From Algoriphagus ratkowskyi (lineage in GTDB: Bacteria > Bacteroidota > Bacteroidia > Cytophagales > Cyclobacteriaceae): 64,000 bases of DNA. This document shows, piece after piece, positions 1 through 8,993 of the stretch. The translations under genes were made by a program, and so were the position numbers. The notes under the pieces are model-generated. The model was given only the letters and a program-made list of their open reading frames with translations. It was not told the DNA's origin and ran no database searches. How positions within the stretch are numbered: position 1 is the first letter of the stretch; the number at the start of each line of letters is the position of its first letter. The DNA is taken from the NCBI RefSeq assembly GCF_002150505.1, contig NZ_MSSV01000008.1, positions 1-64,000 on the forward strand, written 5' to 3'.

Positions 1-25
1 ATCTTTTTCTGATTTAAAATAATTT

Positions 26-319
26 GGCTAAAGCCCCCATTGTTACTTTTCAAATCTTTTTAGAATGGGCTAAAGCCACATTCCTATTCAATTGGATTGC
101 TTTACGAATGGGCTAAAGCCGCATTCCTATTCAATTTTATCTAAATGAGAATTGTTTTCATGAATGGATTATAATCGCATTCCTATTCAAAAAAATCAAT
201 ATGATTTGATAATTGAATAGCCTCCTGCTTTAGCTGGAGGCACAGAAATGATTGCAATCCATGCCGGGCTTTAGCCCAATCCATCTTTACTAATGGGCTA
301 AAGCCACAATCTTAATCAA
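26..319. repeat. Cluster of short dispersed repeats with a GGCTAAAGCC core
   Basis: A unit reading roughly GAATGGGCTAAAGCC followed by (A/G)CATTCCTATTCAA occurs at 63-91 and 106-134. A diverged copy lies at 162-190, another at 292-319, and a core-only fragment at 26-35. A copy in the opposite orientation (GGGCTTTAGCCCA) is at 266-278, and a hairpin CCTCCTGC/GCTGGAGG-like sequence is at 221-240. Spacing between copies is irregular (43, 56 and 130 bases), so this is not a CRISPR array. It sits just downstream of smc. It resembles the small intergenic repeats that accumulate in Bacteroidota genomes; function is unknown. Confidence 0.75.
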
Positions 320-321
320 AC

Positions 322-356
322 AGATTGCTTCTGTCGTTCCTCCATCGCAATGACGT
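322..356. repeat. Dispersed inverted-repeat element abutting the smc stop codon
   Basis: The segment starts AGATTGCTTC and ends ATCGCAATGACGTA, with ATTGC (324-328) pairing with GCAAT (347-351). It resembles a short repeat common between genes in Bacteroidota and other phyla (attgcttc...cgcaatgacg). It ends one or two bases before the smc stop codon and could form the 3' end of the smc transcript. Recognition is from memory of similar sequences, not from a search. Confidence 0.5.
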
Positions 357-357
357 A

Positions 358-3300
358 CTAAACCAACTCCCTCAAATCTACCGGAACAACCTTCGAAACT
401 CCCGCCTCGATCATCGTAATCCCATAAATAATATCCGTGCTAGCCATCGTTCGCTTATTATGCGTCACGATGATAAATTGTGACTCGCCGCTGAATTGCT
501 GGATGATTTGGTTGAACTTGTCAATATTGGCATCATCTAGCGGAGCATCCACCTCATCGAAAATACAGAACGGTGCAGGCTTTAGCAGGTAGATAGAGAA
601 GAGTAGGGAAGTGGCGGTGAGGGTTTTCTCTCCCCCTGAAAGCTGATTAATAGTTAGTGGCCGCTTTCCTTTAGGTTTGGCAATTATCTCAATGGCCGAT
701 TCCAGTGGATTGCTAGGATCTACCAAGGTCAAATCGCAATCATCCTGCTCGGTAAAAAGTGAGCGAAAGACCTTCACGAAGTTCTCCTTGATTTTAACAA
801 AAGCATCCAAAAAAGTTGCTCTCGCGACCAAGTCTATCTCCTTGATCGTGGAGAGCAGAGATTCCTTGGCTTTGACCAAATCAGCTTTTTGCTCGGTGAT
901 AAAATCAAAACGAACCTTAATCTCATCGTAGGCTTCCATGGCCATCGGATTGATCGGACCTATTCTATCCAGTTTTTCTTTTTGCTTTCCGACCAGCTCA
1001 CGCAGCTTATCCTCTGCAAACTCCCTGAATTCTTCTTCAATTTCAGGGTTTTCTTCCATCACTACATCCAGATCCAGCTCAAATTCTACACTTAGCCTTT
1101 CTTTCATTCCAGTCATTTTCAACTTGATCTCATTCACGGCATTTTCTAGCTCATGGATCAAATGGTCGTAACTTTCCTTGGCTTTTTGAATACTTCTTAT
1201 TTGTTGATCTGTATCATCGATCTCACCTCTTGAAGCATAATAGTCCTTTTCAGCTTCCTGCACACCCTTTTCTATCCCTTCTTTCTCAGCGTACAATTCA
1301 ATCAACTCATCATCTTTGACTTCATTGTTGTCAAGTAGCGATCTCACTTCCGTGTCAAGTTGCGATAGCTCTGCCTGAGATTTGCCTATTCGCTCTTTCG
1401 AACCTACATAGGCAGTTTGTTTAAATTCTATTTCCTGCTCCAAGCTTGTCACACGGTTCAAATGCTGGTGATAAAGTATGTTTTCTGCGTTGAATGACTG
1501 AGATTTATCAGTCAGCAGTTCAGATTCTTTTTCGTATGATTCATTCAGTTCTTCCAGCTCATCCTGAAGTGCTTCGAATTCTGCCCTTTCATCAAAAAGT
1601 TGTGGCTGAATTTCAGTTAAACTCTCCTCAATCGATGCGATTCTCTCCAAGATATCCTCGCGCTTGTTTGCATTTGAGCTCAGCAATTCTGCTAACTGCT
1701 CTTTCTTAGTTCGAACAGAAACAAAATCTTGGTTGATAATGCTAATTTTATTCTGCCAGTCCTCCAGCGTCTTTTTATAGCTTATTTCCTTCAACTTCAT
1801 TAGCTCAGAGAGCTTGTTGTCGAGGTTGTTTCTGGTGCTGCTGACTTTCTTATTCAGTTCCTTGATTTCCTTATCGAGCTTCTCTAGGTTCTTGGCTCTG
1901 CCTATTCTTTTTCCTTCGAAAAGACCTACAGATCCACCTGAGATACTGAATTTCCGCTTGGTGTATTTTCCATTTTCTGAGATGAAAACGGCTTCAGTAT
2001 CCTGCGGAAAATCTCTATGCTCACCTTGCACGATATAGGTATTGTCAAGGATAAAGTTGATCAATCGGGAATACTTGACATCAAATTCTATGATTTCTGT
2101 TGCAGCGATTGCGTTCGCGAAAAGCTTGTTTTGGCTTGGTTTAAAGCGTTCAAAATGCTCCAAAACAAAGAAATTTGCTTTTCCTCTGGCAGAATCACTC
2201 AGCAGTTGAATGGCAGAAATCGCCTGTGACTCTGTGTCCACTACATAATAATTCATGTAGCTATCCAAGTAATTTTCAATGGTCACTCGATACTTTTCAG
2301 AAGTGGTCAAAAGATCGGAGAGGAGTGGGATGTCCTTTCCCCAGCTCGGGTTTTTCTTTAAGAATTTGATGGCTTCCGGAAATCCTTCCAGATTCTCCAC
2401 CAGTGATTTGGTGAGGTTGTATTCGTTGGTTTTCGAATCGAGTTTACGGGAGGAAGTTGTTAGCTCCTCGCGGATCATTTCGATCACCCGATTTGTTTCT
2501 TCGATCTTTTGGTCCAGATCTTCCTGCTTTGCTTTCAGTTCCTGATAGCCTAGCGTTGACTCGTCGAGTTCAGCTTTTAGGGTAAGTATTTTATCTTCAA
2601 AATCCATCAAATTGGCTTCCTGCGAAGAGTCATCTGAAGAAGTTCGCTCAAGCTCTTGCTTCAGCGTAGAAAGCTGTATTTGCTTGATCTCAATGTCCTT
2701 GCTTAGCTGATAGACTTTCTCCTTGAGTGTCTCGAAGTTAAGATTGATCGTCTTTTGGGCGAGCTGCTTTTCTGCTTGGATTAATTTCTGACCTTCGTAA
2801 GCCTCTCGCAATTCGGATACAATCATTTCTTTCTCTGCAAGCATCTTCTCTGCTGACTCTTTTTCGTGCTCTAGGGAGCGAATACTGAATCCAGCACGAT
2901 CATTTGACTTGCGGTCAGCGTCAATCTGCTCACGCAATTTTTGAGATCTGTCTTCCAAGAATCTCAAGCGTTCATTCTTAATTTTTTTCTCCGATTCAAA
3001 AGTTCGGATCTTATTTACATGTTCGTTCAGCGCTTTTTGGCGACTGGCCAGCAACTTCTCTTTCTGAATTAGATCAGCCTTCAATTGACTTAAAAGTGCT
3101 TCTTTATCCGCAACTTGAGTTTGAAGAAGAAGCTTTTTATCACCTTCTTCTTGGATTTTATGGTTTGCATCGATCAGCGACATGCTGTATTTCTCTATGC
3201 TTTTTTTAGCTAGATTGATGCTTGCTATTCGGTAATCTTTTTTGATGGCGAAATAGTTGGAAGCCTGTTTTGCCTGCTTTTCCAAGCTTTTCAGATTCTT

Positions 3301-3897
3301 CTCTATTTCAAAAAGCACATCTTCCACACGAGCCAAATCATCGTCCGTGTCCTGAAGTTTTCGTAGCGTTTCTTTCTTTCTGTTTTTGAACTTGGATATT
3401 CCTGCAGCCTCTTCGAACAGCTCTCTGCGAGAGTTATTCTTATCATTAAGGAGTTCATCGATCATTTTCAACTCGATGATCGCATAGCTATTTGAGTTAA
3501 TTCCTGTGTCCATGAAAAGGTTTGTAATATCCTTTAGACGACAGGTAACCCCATTGATTTGATATTCACTATCGCCTGATCTGTAGTAGCGACGCGTGAT
3601 GGTGACATGGGTATATTCGGTAGGAAGTAAGTTTTTGGTATTTTCAAAGGTGAGTGATACTTCAGCCAGGTTGGAAGGTTTACGGTTTTTGGTGCCGTTA
3701 AAAATCACGTTTTCCATCTTGTCAGAGCGGAGTAATCGAGTTTTTTGCTCACCTAGTACCCATCGGATGGCATCTACCACATTAGATTTACCGCATCCAT
3801 TTGGCCCAACAACGCCAGTGATTCCTTTGTCAAAGTTAATCACCATTTTATCCCCAAAACTCTTGAACCCCTTGATCTCCAGCTTACTAAGCAGCAT
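358..3897 (-). CDS. smc: Chromosome segregation protein SMC
   Basis: This is the bacterial SMC ATPase, the core of the condensin-like complex that organises and segregates the chromosome with ScpA and ScpB. At 1179 residues it has the normal length. The N-terminal ATPase half carries Walker A GPNGCGKS at residues 31-38. A long coiled coil follows, interrupted near residues 500-660 by a globular hinge. The coiled coil then returns, and the C-terminal half carries the signature LSGGEK at about 1086-1091 and Walker B CIFDEVDAP shortly after. All catalytic motifs are intact. The start is the ATG at 3897, directly followed by a typical MLLSKLEIKGFKSF opening. It is alone on its strand here: no scpA or scpB lies in the window. 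The 3' end runs into dispersed repeats. Confidence 0.97.
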   Translation of the reverse strand: MLLSKLEIKGFKSFGDKMVINFDKGITGVVGPNGCGKSNVVDAIRWVLGEQKTRLLRSDKMENVIFNGTKNRKPSNLAEVSLTFENTKNLLPTEYTHVTITRRYYRSGDSEYQINGVTCRLKDITNLFMDTGINSNSYAIIELKMIDELLNDKNNSRRELFEEAAGISKFKNRKKETLRKLQDTDDDLARVEDVLFEIEKNLKSLEKQAKQASNYFAIKKDYRIASINLAKKSIEKYSMSLIDANHKIQEEGDKKLLLQTQVADKEALLSQLKADLIQKEKLLASRQKALNEHVNKIRTFESEKKIKNERLRFLEDRSQKLREQIDADRKSNDRAGFSIRSLEHEKESAEKMLAEKEMIVSELREAYEGQKLIQAEKQLAQKTINLNFETLKEKVYQLSKDIEIKQIQLSTLKQELERTSSDDSSQEANLMDFEDKILTLKAELDESTLGYQELKAKQEDLDQKIEETNRVIEMIREELTTSSRKLDSKTNEYNLTKSLVENLEGFPEAIKFLKKNPSWGKDIPLLSDLLTTSEKYRVTIENYLDSYMNYYVVDTESQAISAIQLLSDSARGKANFFVLEHFERFKPSQNKLFANAIAATEIIEFDVKYSRLINFILDNTYIVQGEHRDFPQDTEAVFISENGKYTKRKFSISGGSVGLFEGKRIGRAKNLEKLDKEIKELNKKVSSTRNNLDNKLSELMKLKEISYKKTLEDWQNKISIINQDFVSVRTKKEQLAELLSSNANKREDILERIASIEESLTEIQPQLFDERAEFEALQDELEELNESYEKESELLTDKSQSFNAENILYHQHLNRVTSLEQEIEFKQTAYVGSKERIGKSQAELSQLDTEVRSLLDNNEVKDDELIELYAEKEGIEKGVQEAEKDYYASRGEIDDTDQQIRSIQKAKESYDHLIHELENAVNEIKLKMTGMKERLSVEFELDLDVVMEENPEIEEEFREFAEDKLRELVGKQKEKLDRIGPINPMAMEAYDEIKVRFDFITEQKADLVKAKESLLSTIKEIDLVARATFLDAFVKIKENFVKVFRSLFTEQDDCDLTLVDPSNPLESAIEIIAKPKGKRPLTINQLSGGEKTLTATSLLFSIYLLKPAPFCIFDEVDAPLDDANIDKFNQIIQQFSGESQFIIVTHNKRTMASTDIIYGITMIEAGVSKVVPVDLRELV

Positions 3898-4393
3898 TCT
3901 TTCTAATTTGAATAATTAATTAAACAAAATAAGGTCATTTGAGCCATTGTCCAAGGAATTGGATGGTTGGTAGATAGAAAAGTAATAAGTTTGGTTACGA
4001 GTACTAGTCTCAAGCAATTTAAAATTTAAAAATTCTTGAATTTAAAATTAAATGCTCGTTATAAGTTTCAGTGATGAGTTTTCTGACCCAGTAAATAGAT
4101 CGAGTGTTCAGTGATTTATGAAAGTTTCGTCTCCATCGTTAGTATCACACGATTGGCCACCACATTTTCCATTACTTCTTGTGCTGTCTTCGAAAATCTC
4201 CGCGAACTTGACGGTTACATTTATTTTTTAATGTACACCACCGCTCGTGTCACATGAACGGATTTATCTCTCTAAAACTCTACCTTTTAAATTCTTCTGT
4301 TTCCTCTGCGAAAAACTCTGTGTCCACTGCGGTTAAACTTTTTTTATCAACCACTAATCTGTTTTACTTAATCTAATCGATTAACTTACACCT
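3898..4393. other. Gene-free stretch between divergent genes
   Basis: About 500 bases separate smc from the next gene. Both promoters should lie here, but I see no convincing TTTG/TAnnTTTG pair. The middle part (about 4090-4260) is less AT-rich than its edges and could be decayed coding sequence, but I recognise no protein in it. A repeat-like fragment near its right end is listed separately. Confidence 0.4.
4305..4340. repeat. Fragment of a T/C-rich intergenic repeat
   Basis: The text reads CTGTTTCCTCTGCGAA, then AACTCTGTGTCCACTGCGG and TTAAA. It resembles the pyrimidine-rich intergenic repeat (ctctgcg / ctctgtg / ctgcggttaaa) often seen in Bacteroidota and other environmental genomes. Only one copy is visible in this window, so the call rests on recall of the family. 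Confidence 0.4.
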
Positions 4394-4948
4394 GTGGATT
4401 TAGGAAATATAGTTTATATCGTCGCAGTTTTGGCCTATTTTATCTATCAGGCTACCAAAGGCAAAAAAAAGAATCAGTCTGAGGATCAGCCAGAAATGTC
4501 TGATGAACCTCAGCAGAAACCAGTTTCATTTGAGGATTTGATGCGTGAAATACGCGATGCTCAAAAACCTAAGCAAGCCGAACCAGAAAGACCTAAAATG
4601 CAACCTGCTCCTGTGCAGCAAGTTGAACCTGTAGTATATGAGCGCGCTGGTGACATACAAAATCGTCCAGAGTGGAGAGCTGATCCACCACCAGCTGTAA
4701 AGAGATTTCCAACTAAAAAGTGGGAAGAAGATGATGATGAAATAGAGCATTACCAAGGAGCGTTTGAAAATACGAAGTCGGATCTGACTAGAACTTCTAA
4801 AGGAATACCTGACATCCCCTCCTTCAAGGAAATAGCAGTAGAGTCTTCTTACACTGGAAAGAGTCGATACGCTCGCATGCTGAAAGATCCTCAATCCATC
4901 AAAGATGCTTTTGTGTTGAAAGAGATTTTAGATAAAAAACAGTTTTAA
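4394..4948 (+). CDS. Hypothetical membrane-anchored protein, charged and proline-rich
   Basis: The product is 184 residues. A single hydrophobic helix at residues 4-18 (IVYIVAVLAYFIY) is followed by a lysine-rich stop-transfer segment. The rest is a low-complexity tail rich in Glu, Pro, Lys and Gln, with an acidic run near residue 115, and is probably disordered and cytoplasmic. The start is a GTG: an in-frame stop lies four codons upstream and no ATG is available before the helix. I do not recognise a characterised family. Its strand and position suggest its own transcript rather than part of the Rieske operon, which begins 276 bases later. Confidence 0.7.
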   Translation: MDLGNIVYIVAVLAYFIYQATKGKKKNQSEDQPEMSDEPQQKPVSFEDLMREIRDAQKPKQAEPERPKMQPAPVQQVEPVVYERAGDIQNRPEWRADPPPAVKRFPTKKWEEDDDEIEHYQGAFENTKSDLTRTSKGIPDIPSFKEIAVESSYTGKSRYARMLKDPQSIKDAFVLKEILDKKQF

Positions 4949-5224
4949 GCCTTATTTAGTAGCGAGCAAAAATCTAATTTGTGGAATTTTTGTCAACAAG
5001 CTTACCAACTATTTTTCAAGATATTTATCATTTACTATAAAGTAGAACTCACCCTAGAAATTTTCAACTTATTGGTTTCAGTCAACTTTGGTTTTCTAGT
5101 CTGCAAGTTGAATAAATTCAGCTAATAGCACCAGAAGAAACTATCGGATTTATCCAATATCTTTTCTTTTGCCCAGTCCATCCAATCTAGGTACCAAACT
5201 CGTTAATTATAAAAAACGAGACTC

Positions 5225-5725
5225 ATGGACCAGATCAAATCTAAAACAGGAAACCTAAGCCAATCCAGAAGAGAATTTGTGGAGCGCGCAGGAATGACCG
5301 CCGTAATGTCTGCATTTGGTCTTGCATTTTTCACCAGTTGTTCTGATTCTGAAGATCAAACTCCTGGTACTCCACCCAATCCAACTCCGCCTCCAACGAG
5401 TTCTAATGGCGTAACGGTCTCTGGAAATAACATTCGAATTGATTTGGCTTCCCAAGCTGGGTTGGCTGCAGCTGGAGGCTGGTTATTGATTATCAATGCT
5501 CAAACTCTAGTAGTTAATGTAGGAGGTAGTTATTTCGCCATGACTTCAGTATGCACGCATTCGGCTTGTGATCGTAATTGGACTTTCACGAATAGCAAAT
5601 TCACCTGTACTTGTCACGGTTCTGAATTTGATACTTCTGGCAATGTCCTCAAAGGCCCTGCTACGCTAGCTTTAAAATCATATGCTACGGCATTGAGTGG
5701 TACAACCCTTTCTGTAACTAAGTGA
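5225..5725 (+). CDS. Rieske [2Fe-2S] protein, probable Tat-exported lipoprotein
   Basis: This is a small Rieske electron-transfer protein of 166 residues. The N-terminus has a twin-arginine motif SRREFV (Arg15-Arg16), then a hydrophobic stretch ending in FFTSC, which suggests Tat export and lipidation at Cys39. After a Pro/Thr-rich linker the Rieske fold carries both cluster boxes: CTHSAC (Cys110, His112, Cys115) and CTCHGSEFD (Cys128, Cys130, His131). Cys110, His112, Cys128 and His131 should bind the cluster; Cys115 and Cys130 should form the structural disulfide. It is the first gene of a three-gene operon; its stop overlaps the YceI start. No cytochrome b neighbour is present, so it is probably not part of a bc complex. 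The redox partner is unknown. Confidence 0.92.
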   Translation: MDQIKSKTGNLSQSRREFVERAGMTAVMSAFGLAFFTSCSDSEDQTPGTPPNPTPPPTSSNGVTVSGNNIRIDLASQAGLAAAGGWLLIINAQTLVVNVGGSYFAMTSVCTHSACDRNWTFTNSKFTCTCHGSEFDTSGNVLKGPATLALKSYATALSGTTLSVTK

Positions 5726-6261
5726 TGAAATGGCTTATCCTATTCTTCGTTTTTTTTACCAGAGTCGGTGCGGCCCAAACTTTTCAGACTGAGTCAGGAA
5801 ATGTAAATTTTCTTTCTAAAGCCCCTTTAAGTGAATTCAATGGAGTCTCTAACAAGCTTCATGGCCTAATTGATCTATCTCAAAATGTTCTCGATTTCTA
5901 TATTGATCTAAATACCCTAGAAACAGGAATAGGCCTCAGAGATAAACACATGCGGGATAATTATTTGGAGACAAAGAAATATCCTTTTGCTGAGCTTACT
6001 GGGAAAATGACTTCAATTCCATCATTAACTACAGGTTCAAAAAGCATTGTTGTGGCTGTTGGGAAGTTCAAAATGCATGGAGTAGATAAAGAAATTGAAG
6101 TAAGAGGAACGCTTTCCAAAATATCAAGTGGCGAATTAGAATTAGTCGCTGACTTCGAGATACTTCTTTCAGATTACGATATTCCTGTGCCAAAGCTTGT
6201 CTTTTATGAGCTTGCTGAGAAACAAGTTATAAGTATCAAAGCAATTTTAAAACCCAAGTAA
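5725..6261 (+). CDS. YceI-family periplasmic lipid-binding protein
   Basis: The product is 178 residues with an N-terminal signal peptide (WLILFFVFFTRVGAAQ). The body matches the YceI lipocalin-like barrel, with the typical pattern IDLNTLETGIGLRDKHMRD followed by a KYPFAELTGK strand. YceI proteins bind long isoprenoid chains such as quinone side chains in the periplasm. I chose the ATG at 5725, which shares one base with the Rieske stop codon; a GTG one codon earlier is less likely. Tight coupling to the Rieske gene and the following beta-barrel gene suggests a shared envelope redox or lipid role, but that is an inference. Confidence 0.88.
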   Translation: MKWLILFFVFFTRVGAAQTFQTESGNVNFLSKAPLSEFNGVSNKLHGLIDLSQNVLDFYIDLNTLETGIGLRDKHMRDNYLETKKYPFAELTGKMTSIPSLTTGSKSIVVAVGKFKMHGVDKEIEVRGTLSKISSGELELVADFEILLSDYDIPVPKLVFYELAEKQVISIKAILKPK

Positions 6262-6263
6262 TT

Positions 6264-7133
6264 ATGAATAGACTGATACTGATAAGCCTCTTGGCCATAT
6301 TTCCATTATCGCTATATGCGCAGCTTGAACGCAAGCTTGAAAATGAAAATCAAGCTGTAGAATTGGTTTTTCATTCTCCTCGACATATCAACTTATTGAC
6401 CGTTGAGCCTTTGAGTAAGAAGACTCTGCATTTTGCAATTATGCATACATTCGGAACCTTGGACGGTGGCATTCAGAATCTGTTTGGACTAGACAATGGT
6501 GCAAATATTCAGTTTAGTTTTGAATTTGCTTTGAGTGATAAATTTTCTCTTGCGGCTTCCCGAAGCAGTCAGGATAAGGTTTACAGCGTATTCGGTCGCT
6601 ATCATATCTTTCAGCAAACACAAAATGGAGACAAACCCTTTTCTCTAAGTTTGGCTGGTGGCGGAGGAGTGAATACTTCGAAATATAATTTTCTACCTGA
6701 AGGAGCACCAAATTTCTCGGAGCGGATGAGCTATTTTGGACAAGTGATGTTAGCGAGAAAATTTACGCCAAAATTCAGCTTTCAACTGACACCTATGCTG
6801 GCATATTTTACTGATCCAAGGGAAATATATCAGATTGAAGGAACCGAGAATTTATATCTTTCGCTAGGCTTTAGTGGTAAATTAAAAATAACGGATCGCT
6901 CCTCACTTGCTTTGCAATTCATTCCAAATCTTAATACTGATCTCCGAAGCAATTTTGGAATAGGTTGGGATGTAGAAGCTGGTGGTCATGTTTTTCAGAT
7001 GTATTTCGTGACATCGCAGGCACTAAATGAGCAGTATCTTTTGGCAGGAGGAAATGGTACTATTGGGGATGAATTTAGGTTGGGATTTAATGTAAACAGG
7101 ATTTTCTCAACTGGAAAAAAGAAGAATAAATAG
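6264..7133 (+). CDS. DUF5777-type outer-membrane beta-barrel protein
   Basis: The product is 289 residues: signal peptide MNRLILISLLAIFPLSLYAQ, then alternating amphipathic strands consistent with an outer-membrane barrel. The pattern HFAIMHTFGTLDGG and the FALSDKFSLAASRS strand fit the DUF5777 family of Bacteroidota. It starts 2 bases after the YceI stop, so it is translated from the same message. The family has no established function that I know of; the operon implies that it supports the Rieske/YceI pair at the outer membrane. Confidence 0.82.
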   Translation: MNRLILISLLAIFPLSLYAQLERKLENENQAVELVFHSPRHINLLTVEPLSKKTLHFAIMHTFGTLDGGIQNLFGLDNGANIQFSFEFALSDKFSLAASRSSQDKVYSVFGRYHIFQQTQNGDKPFSLSLAGGGGVNTSKYNFLPEGAPNFSERMSYFGQVMLARKFTPKFSFQLTPMLAYFTDPREIYQIEGTENLYLSLGFSGKLKITDRSSLALQFIPNLNTDLRSNFGIGWDVEAGGHVFQMYFVTSQALNEQYLLAGGNGTIGDEFRLGFNVNRIFSTGKKKNK

Positions 7134-7277
7134 GCCATTGACAGGTAATTTTTAGCAAGTAAAAGTCTATTAATCGGAGATGAAGTGTAACGTTATGCGA
7201 TAGGATATGGACGTTGCTTATTAAGATCAAAGGCTAAATTCTACCACAATTCTAAATCGTAAGTTGTAAATCAAAAC

Positions 7278-8861
7278 TTATTTTTTCACAAACTCCTTTA
7301 AGCTAATATTTCCATTTTCACGTGTTTCAGTAAGGTTATAATATTGATTTAGCCAATCATTAATCGCATTTATATCCACTTGTTCTTCAGGATAGGCATG
7401 CTTATAATAATCGTAAATCAACAACCTTAATTTGTCAGGAAATTGAGCTTTATCTTCTGGGAATTTGTAAAGTGGGATTAAACTATTCTGCTCTGAAATG
7501 TCTCCTACGAGCAAAACTTCTTTACTGAAATCAAGGAAACTATGGGTGTATATAGGTCCCTTTGAATCAGTGTTTTGTGCTTCATTATTAAGTGTTTCAA
7601 TTAAGGTGTCGTACTGCTTCAATTTCTGCTGAAAAGGAATTGCTATTAAGGCCGGAGCAATTAGAACTAGCGCGACAAAAATCGGATAGAATTTCAAGTT
7701 GGCAAATCGAACTCCCATCGTTAAAGCTAGATGGAAAACAGCCATTTTTAGATCCAATTGAATTAGGCTAATTCCAGTTCCCAGCAATAAAAGTCCTATC
7801 AGATATATCTTCCACTTTTTGGATTTTTTCCAATCATTCCAACCTAATGCAATGAGGATACTTAAGATGGGAACTAGGATGATTAGATGCCGAGGGTTGA
7901 GGTAGATTGGATTGTAAAAATCCAGAGTAGAACTCATAAACCAAAAACCTATGAACAAGCAAAGAAATGCGAGTGAAAACTCGATAGCAGGTGTCAACCT
8001 TGACTTCAAGCCCAGCGCTATTCCAGGTATTGCAAATACGATCCAAGCCCAGTATGAGCGCTCTACAAAAGTGATGATGGGTACTATTGTTAGCCTTTTC
8101 AGCATAGACCAAAAGCCTTTATCGGCATAGGTATACTCAGAGATGTAGTGTCCGGCATTGATGGAGCTAATGCGATGAAGTGGATCACCGAAGGATATCC
8201 AGAAATACCCCAAATAAAGCGCTGCCAGTGCCATTCCTGTAAGCACCAGTGTGAAATAAAAAGTAGGGTTTAAAGCCTGCTTTTTCCAATCGTAGTAAAA
8301 TAGTAGGAGAGGAAATGGAGCTAAAAAGATGATGGTTTCTTTAGTTAGAAAACCTATAAAAAGTGCTGAAACCAACAGAATTCCAGCTAGAATTGGACTA
8401 TTTTTTCTATAAACAGCTGCAGCAGGGATCAGACAAGTCCAAAGTGCCAAAAGACTATCTGGATAAACTTTGGTCAGGAAATGAAGGAAATAAACTTGGG
8501 TGCAAAACCATAAAACAAGAACCCATGCTGGAGCTGATTTGGGTAGAACTTTGACTAGTATTAGGAGGCATACTCCATAACTCAATAATGAGATAAGGGA
8601 AATCCTATGTGGTTTAAAACCGAATAAGTGCCCAATCAATCCTGAAGGCACATAAGCTCCCCAGCGACTGGAGAAGTGATAGTCGCTTACCTCCATTTTG
8701 CCTTTCCAGAAATTTTCCCCCGCCAGCAAATAATAGACGTCGTCACTAAAGGTGATTCCGTCATATCCGAAGAACCAATAGCAAAGAAGAAATAGGACAC
8801 CTACTGCGAAAGTTGAAAATTGTGCTTTGGATAAAAATGGATTAGGTTGAAGGCTATTCAT
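7278..8861 (-). CDS. Multipass membrane glycosyltransferase, ArnT/PMT-like (GT-C fold)
   Basis: The product is 527 residues with about 11-12 hydrophobic segments across residues 18-415 and a soluble C-terminal part. The first periplasmic loop carries an acidic pair (FSDDVYYLLAG), the position of the catalytic Asp in GT-C enzymes that use polyprenyl-phosphate sugars. Such proteins transfer a sugar from a lipid carrier to lipid or protein on the outer face of the inner membrane. Acceptor and sugar cannot be read from sequence. It is divergent from the WYL regulator, with 132 bases between them, and could be one of that regulator's targets. Start: ATG at 8861, followed by a short Pro/Asn-rich leader. 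Confidence 0.75.
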   Translation of the reverse strand: MNSLQPNPFLSKAQFSTFAVGVLFLLCYWFFGYDGITFSDDVYYLLAGENFWKGKMEVSDYHFSSRWGAYVPSGLIGHLFGFKPHRISLISLLSYGVCLLILVKVLPKSAPAWVLVLWFCTQVYFLHFLTKVYPDSLLALWTCLIPAAAVYRKNSPILAGILLVSALFIGFLTKETIIFLAPFPLLLFYYDWKKQALNPTFYFTLVLTGMALAALYLGYFWISFGDPLHRISSINAGHYISEYTYADKGFWSMLKRLTIVPIITFVERSYWAWIVFAIPGIALGLKSRLTPAIEFSLAFLCLFIGFWFMSSTLDFYNPIYLNPRHLIILVPILSILIALGWNDWKKSKKWKIYLIGLLLLGTGISLIQLDLKMAVFHLALTMGVRFANLKFYPIFVALVLIAPALIAIPFQQKLKQYDTLIETLNNEAQNTDSKGPIYTHSFLDFSKEVLLVGDISEQNSLIPLYKFPEDKAQFPDKLRLLIYDYYKHAYPEEQVDINAINDWLNQYYNLTETRENGNISLKEFVKK

Positions 8862-8918
8862 TGCGTTAAAAGTAAAATTAATTTTATTCTTCAGGAGGAA
8901 ATTTATAAGATAGATTTA

Positions 8919-8935
8919 TTGACAATACACGTCAA
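8919..8935. promoter_or_regulatory. Inverted repeat TTGAC-n7-GTCAA in a divergent promoter region
   Basis: TTGAC at 8919-8923 and GTCAA at 8931-8935 form an inverted repeat with a 7-base spacer; a further TTGACG lies at 8950. The repeat sits between the divergent glycosyltransferase and WYL-regulator genes, which is where an autoregulatory operator would be expected. Binding is inferred from position only. Confidence 0.35.
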
Positions 8936-8993
8936 TTGTATAAATAGCTTGACGCCATTGCTTACTTTTAGCTTTCTATAACCACAAGCTACT

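Noticed and set aside
26-319. Possible CRISPR array
   Set aside because: The repeated unit is spaced irregularly (43, 56, 130 bases), occurs in both orientations and diverges; no cas genes are nearby.
3596-3919. Plus-strand open frame over the 5' end of smc
   Set aside because: It is antisense to the Walker A region of smc and its translation is low-complexity without family features.
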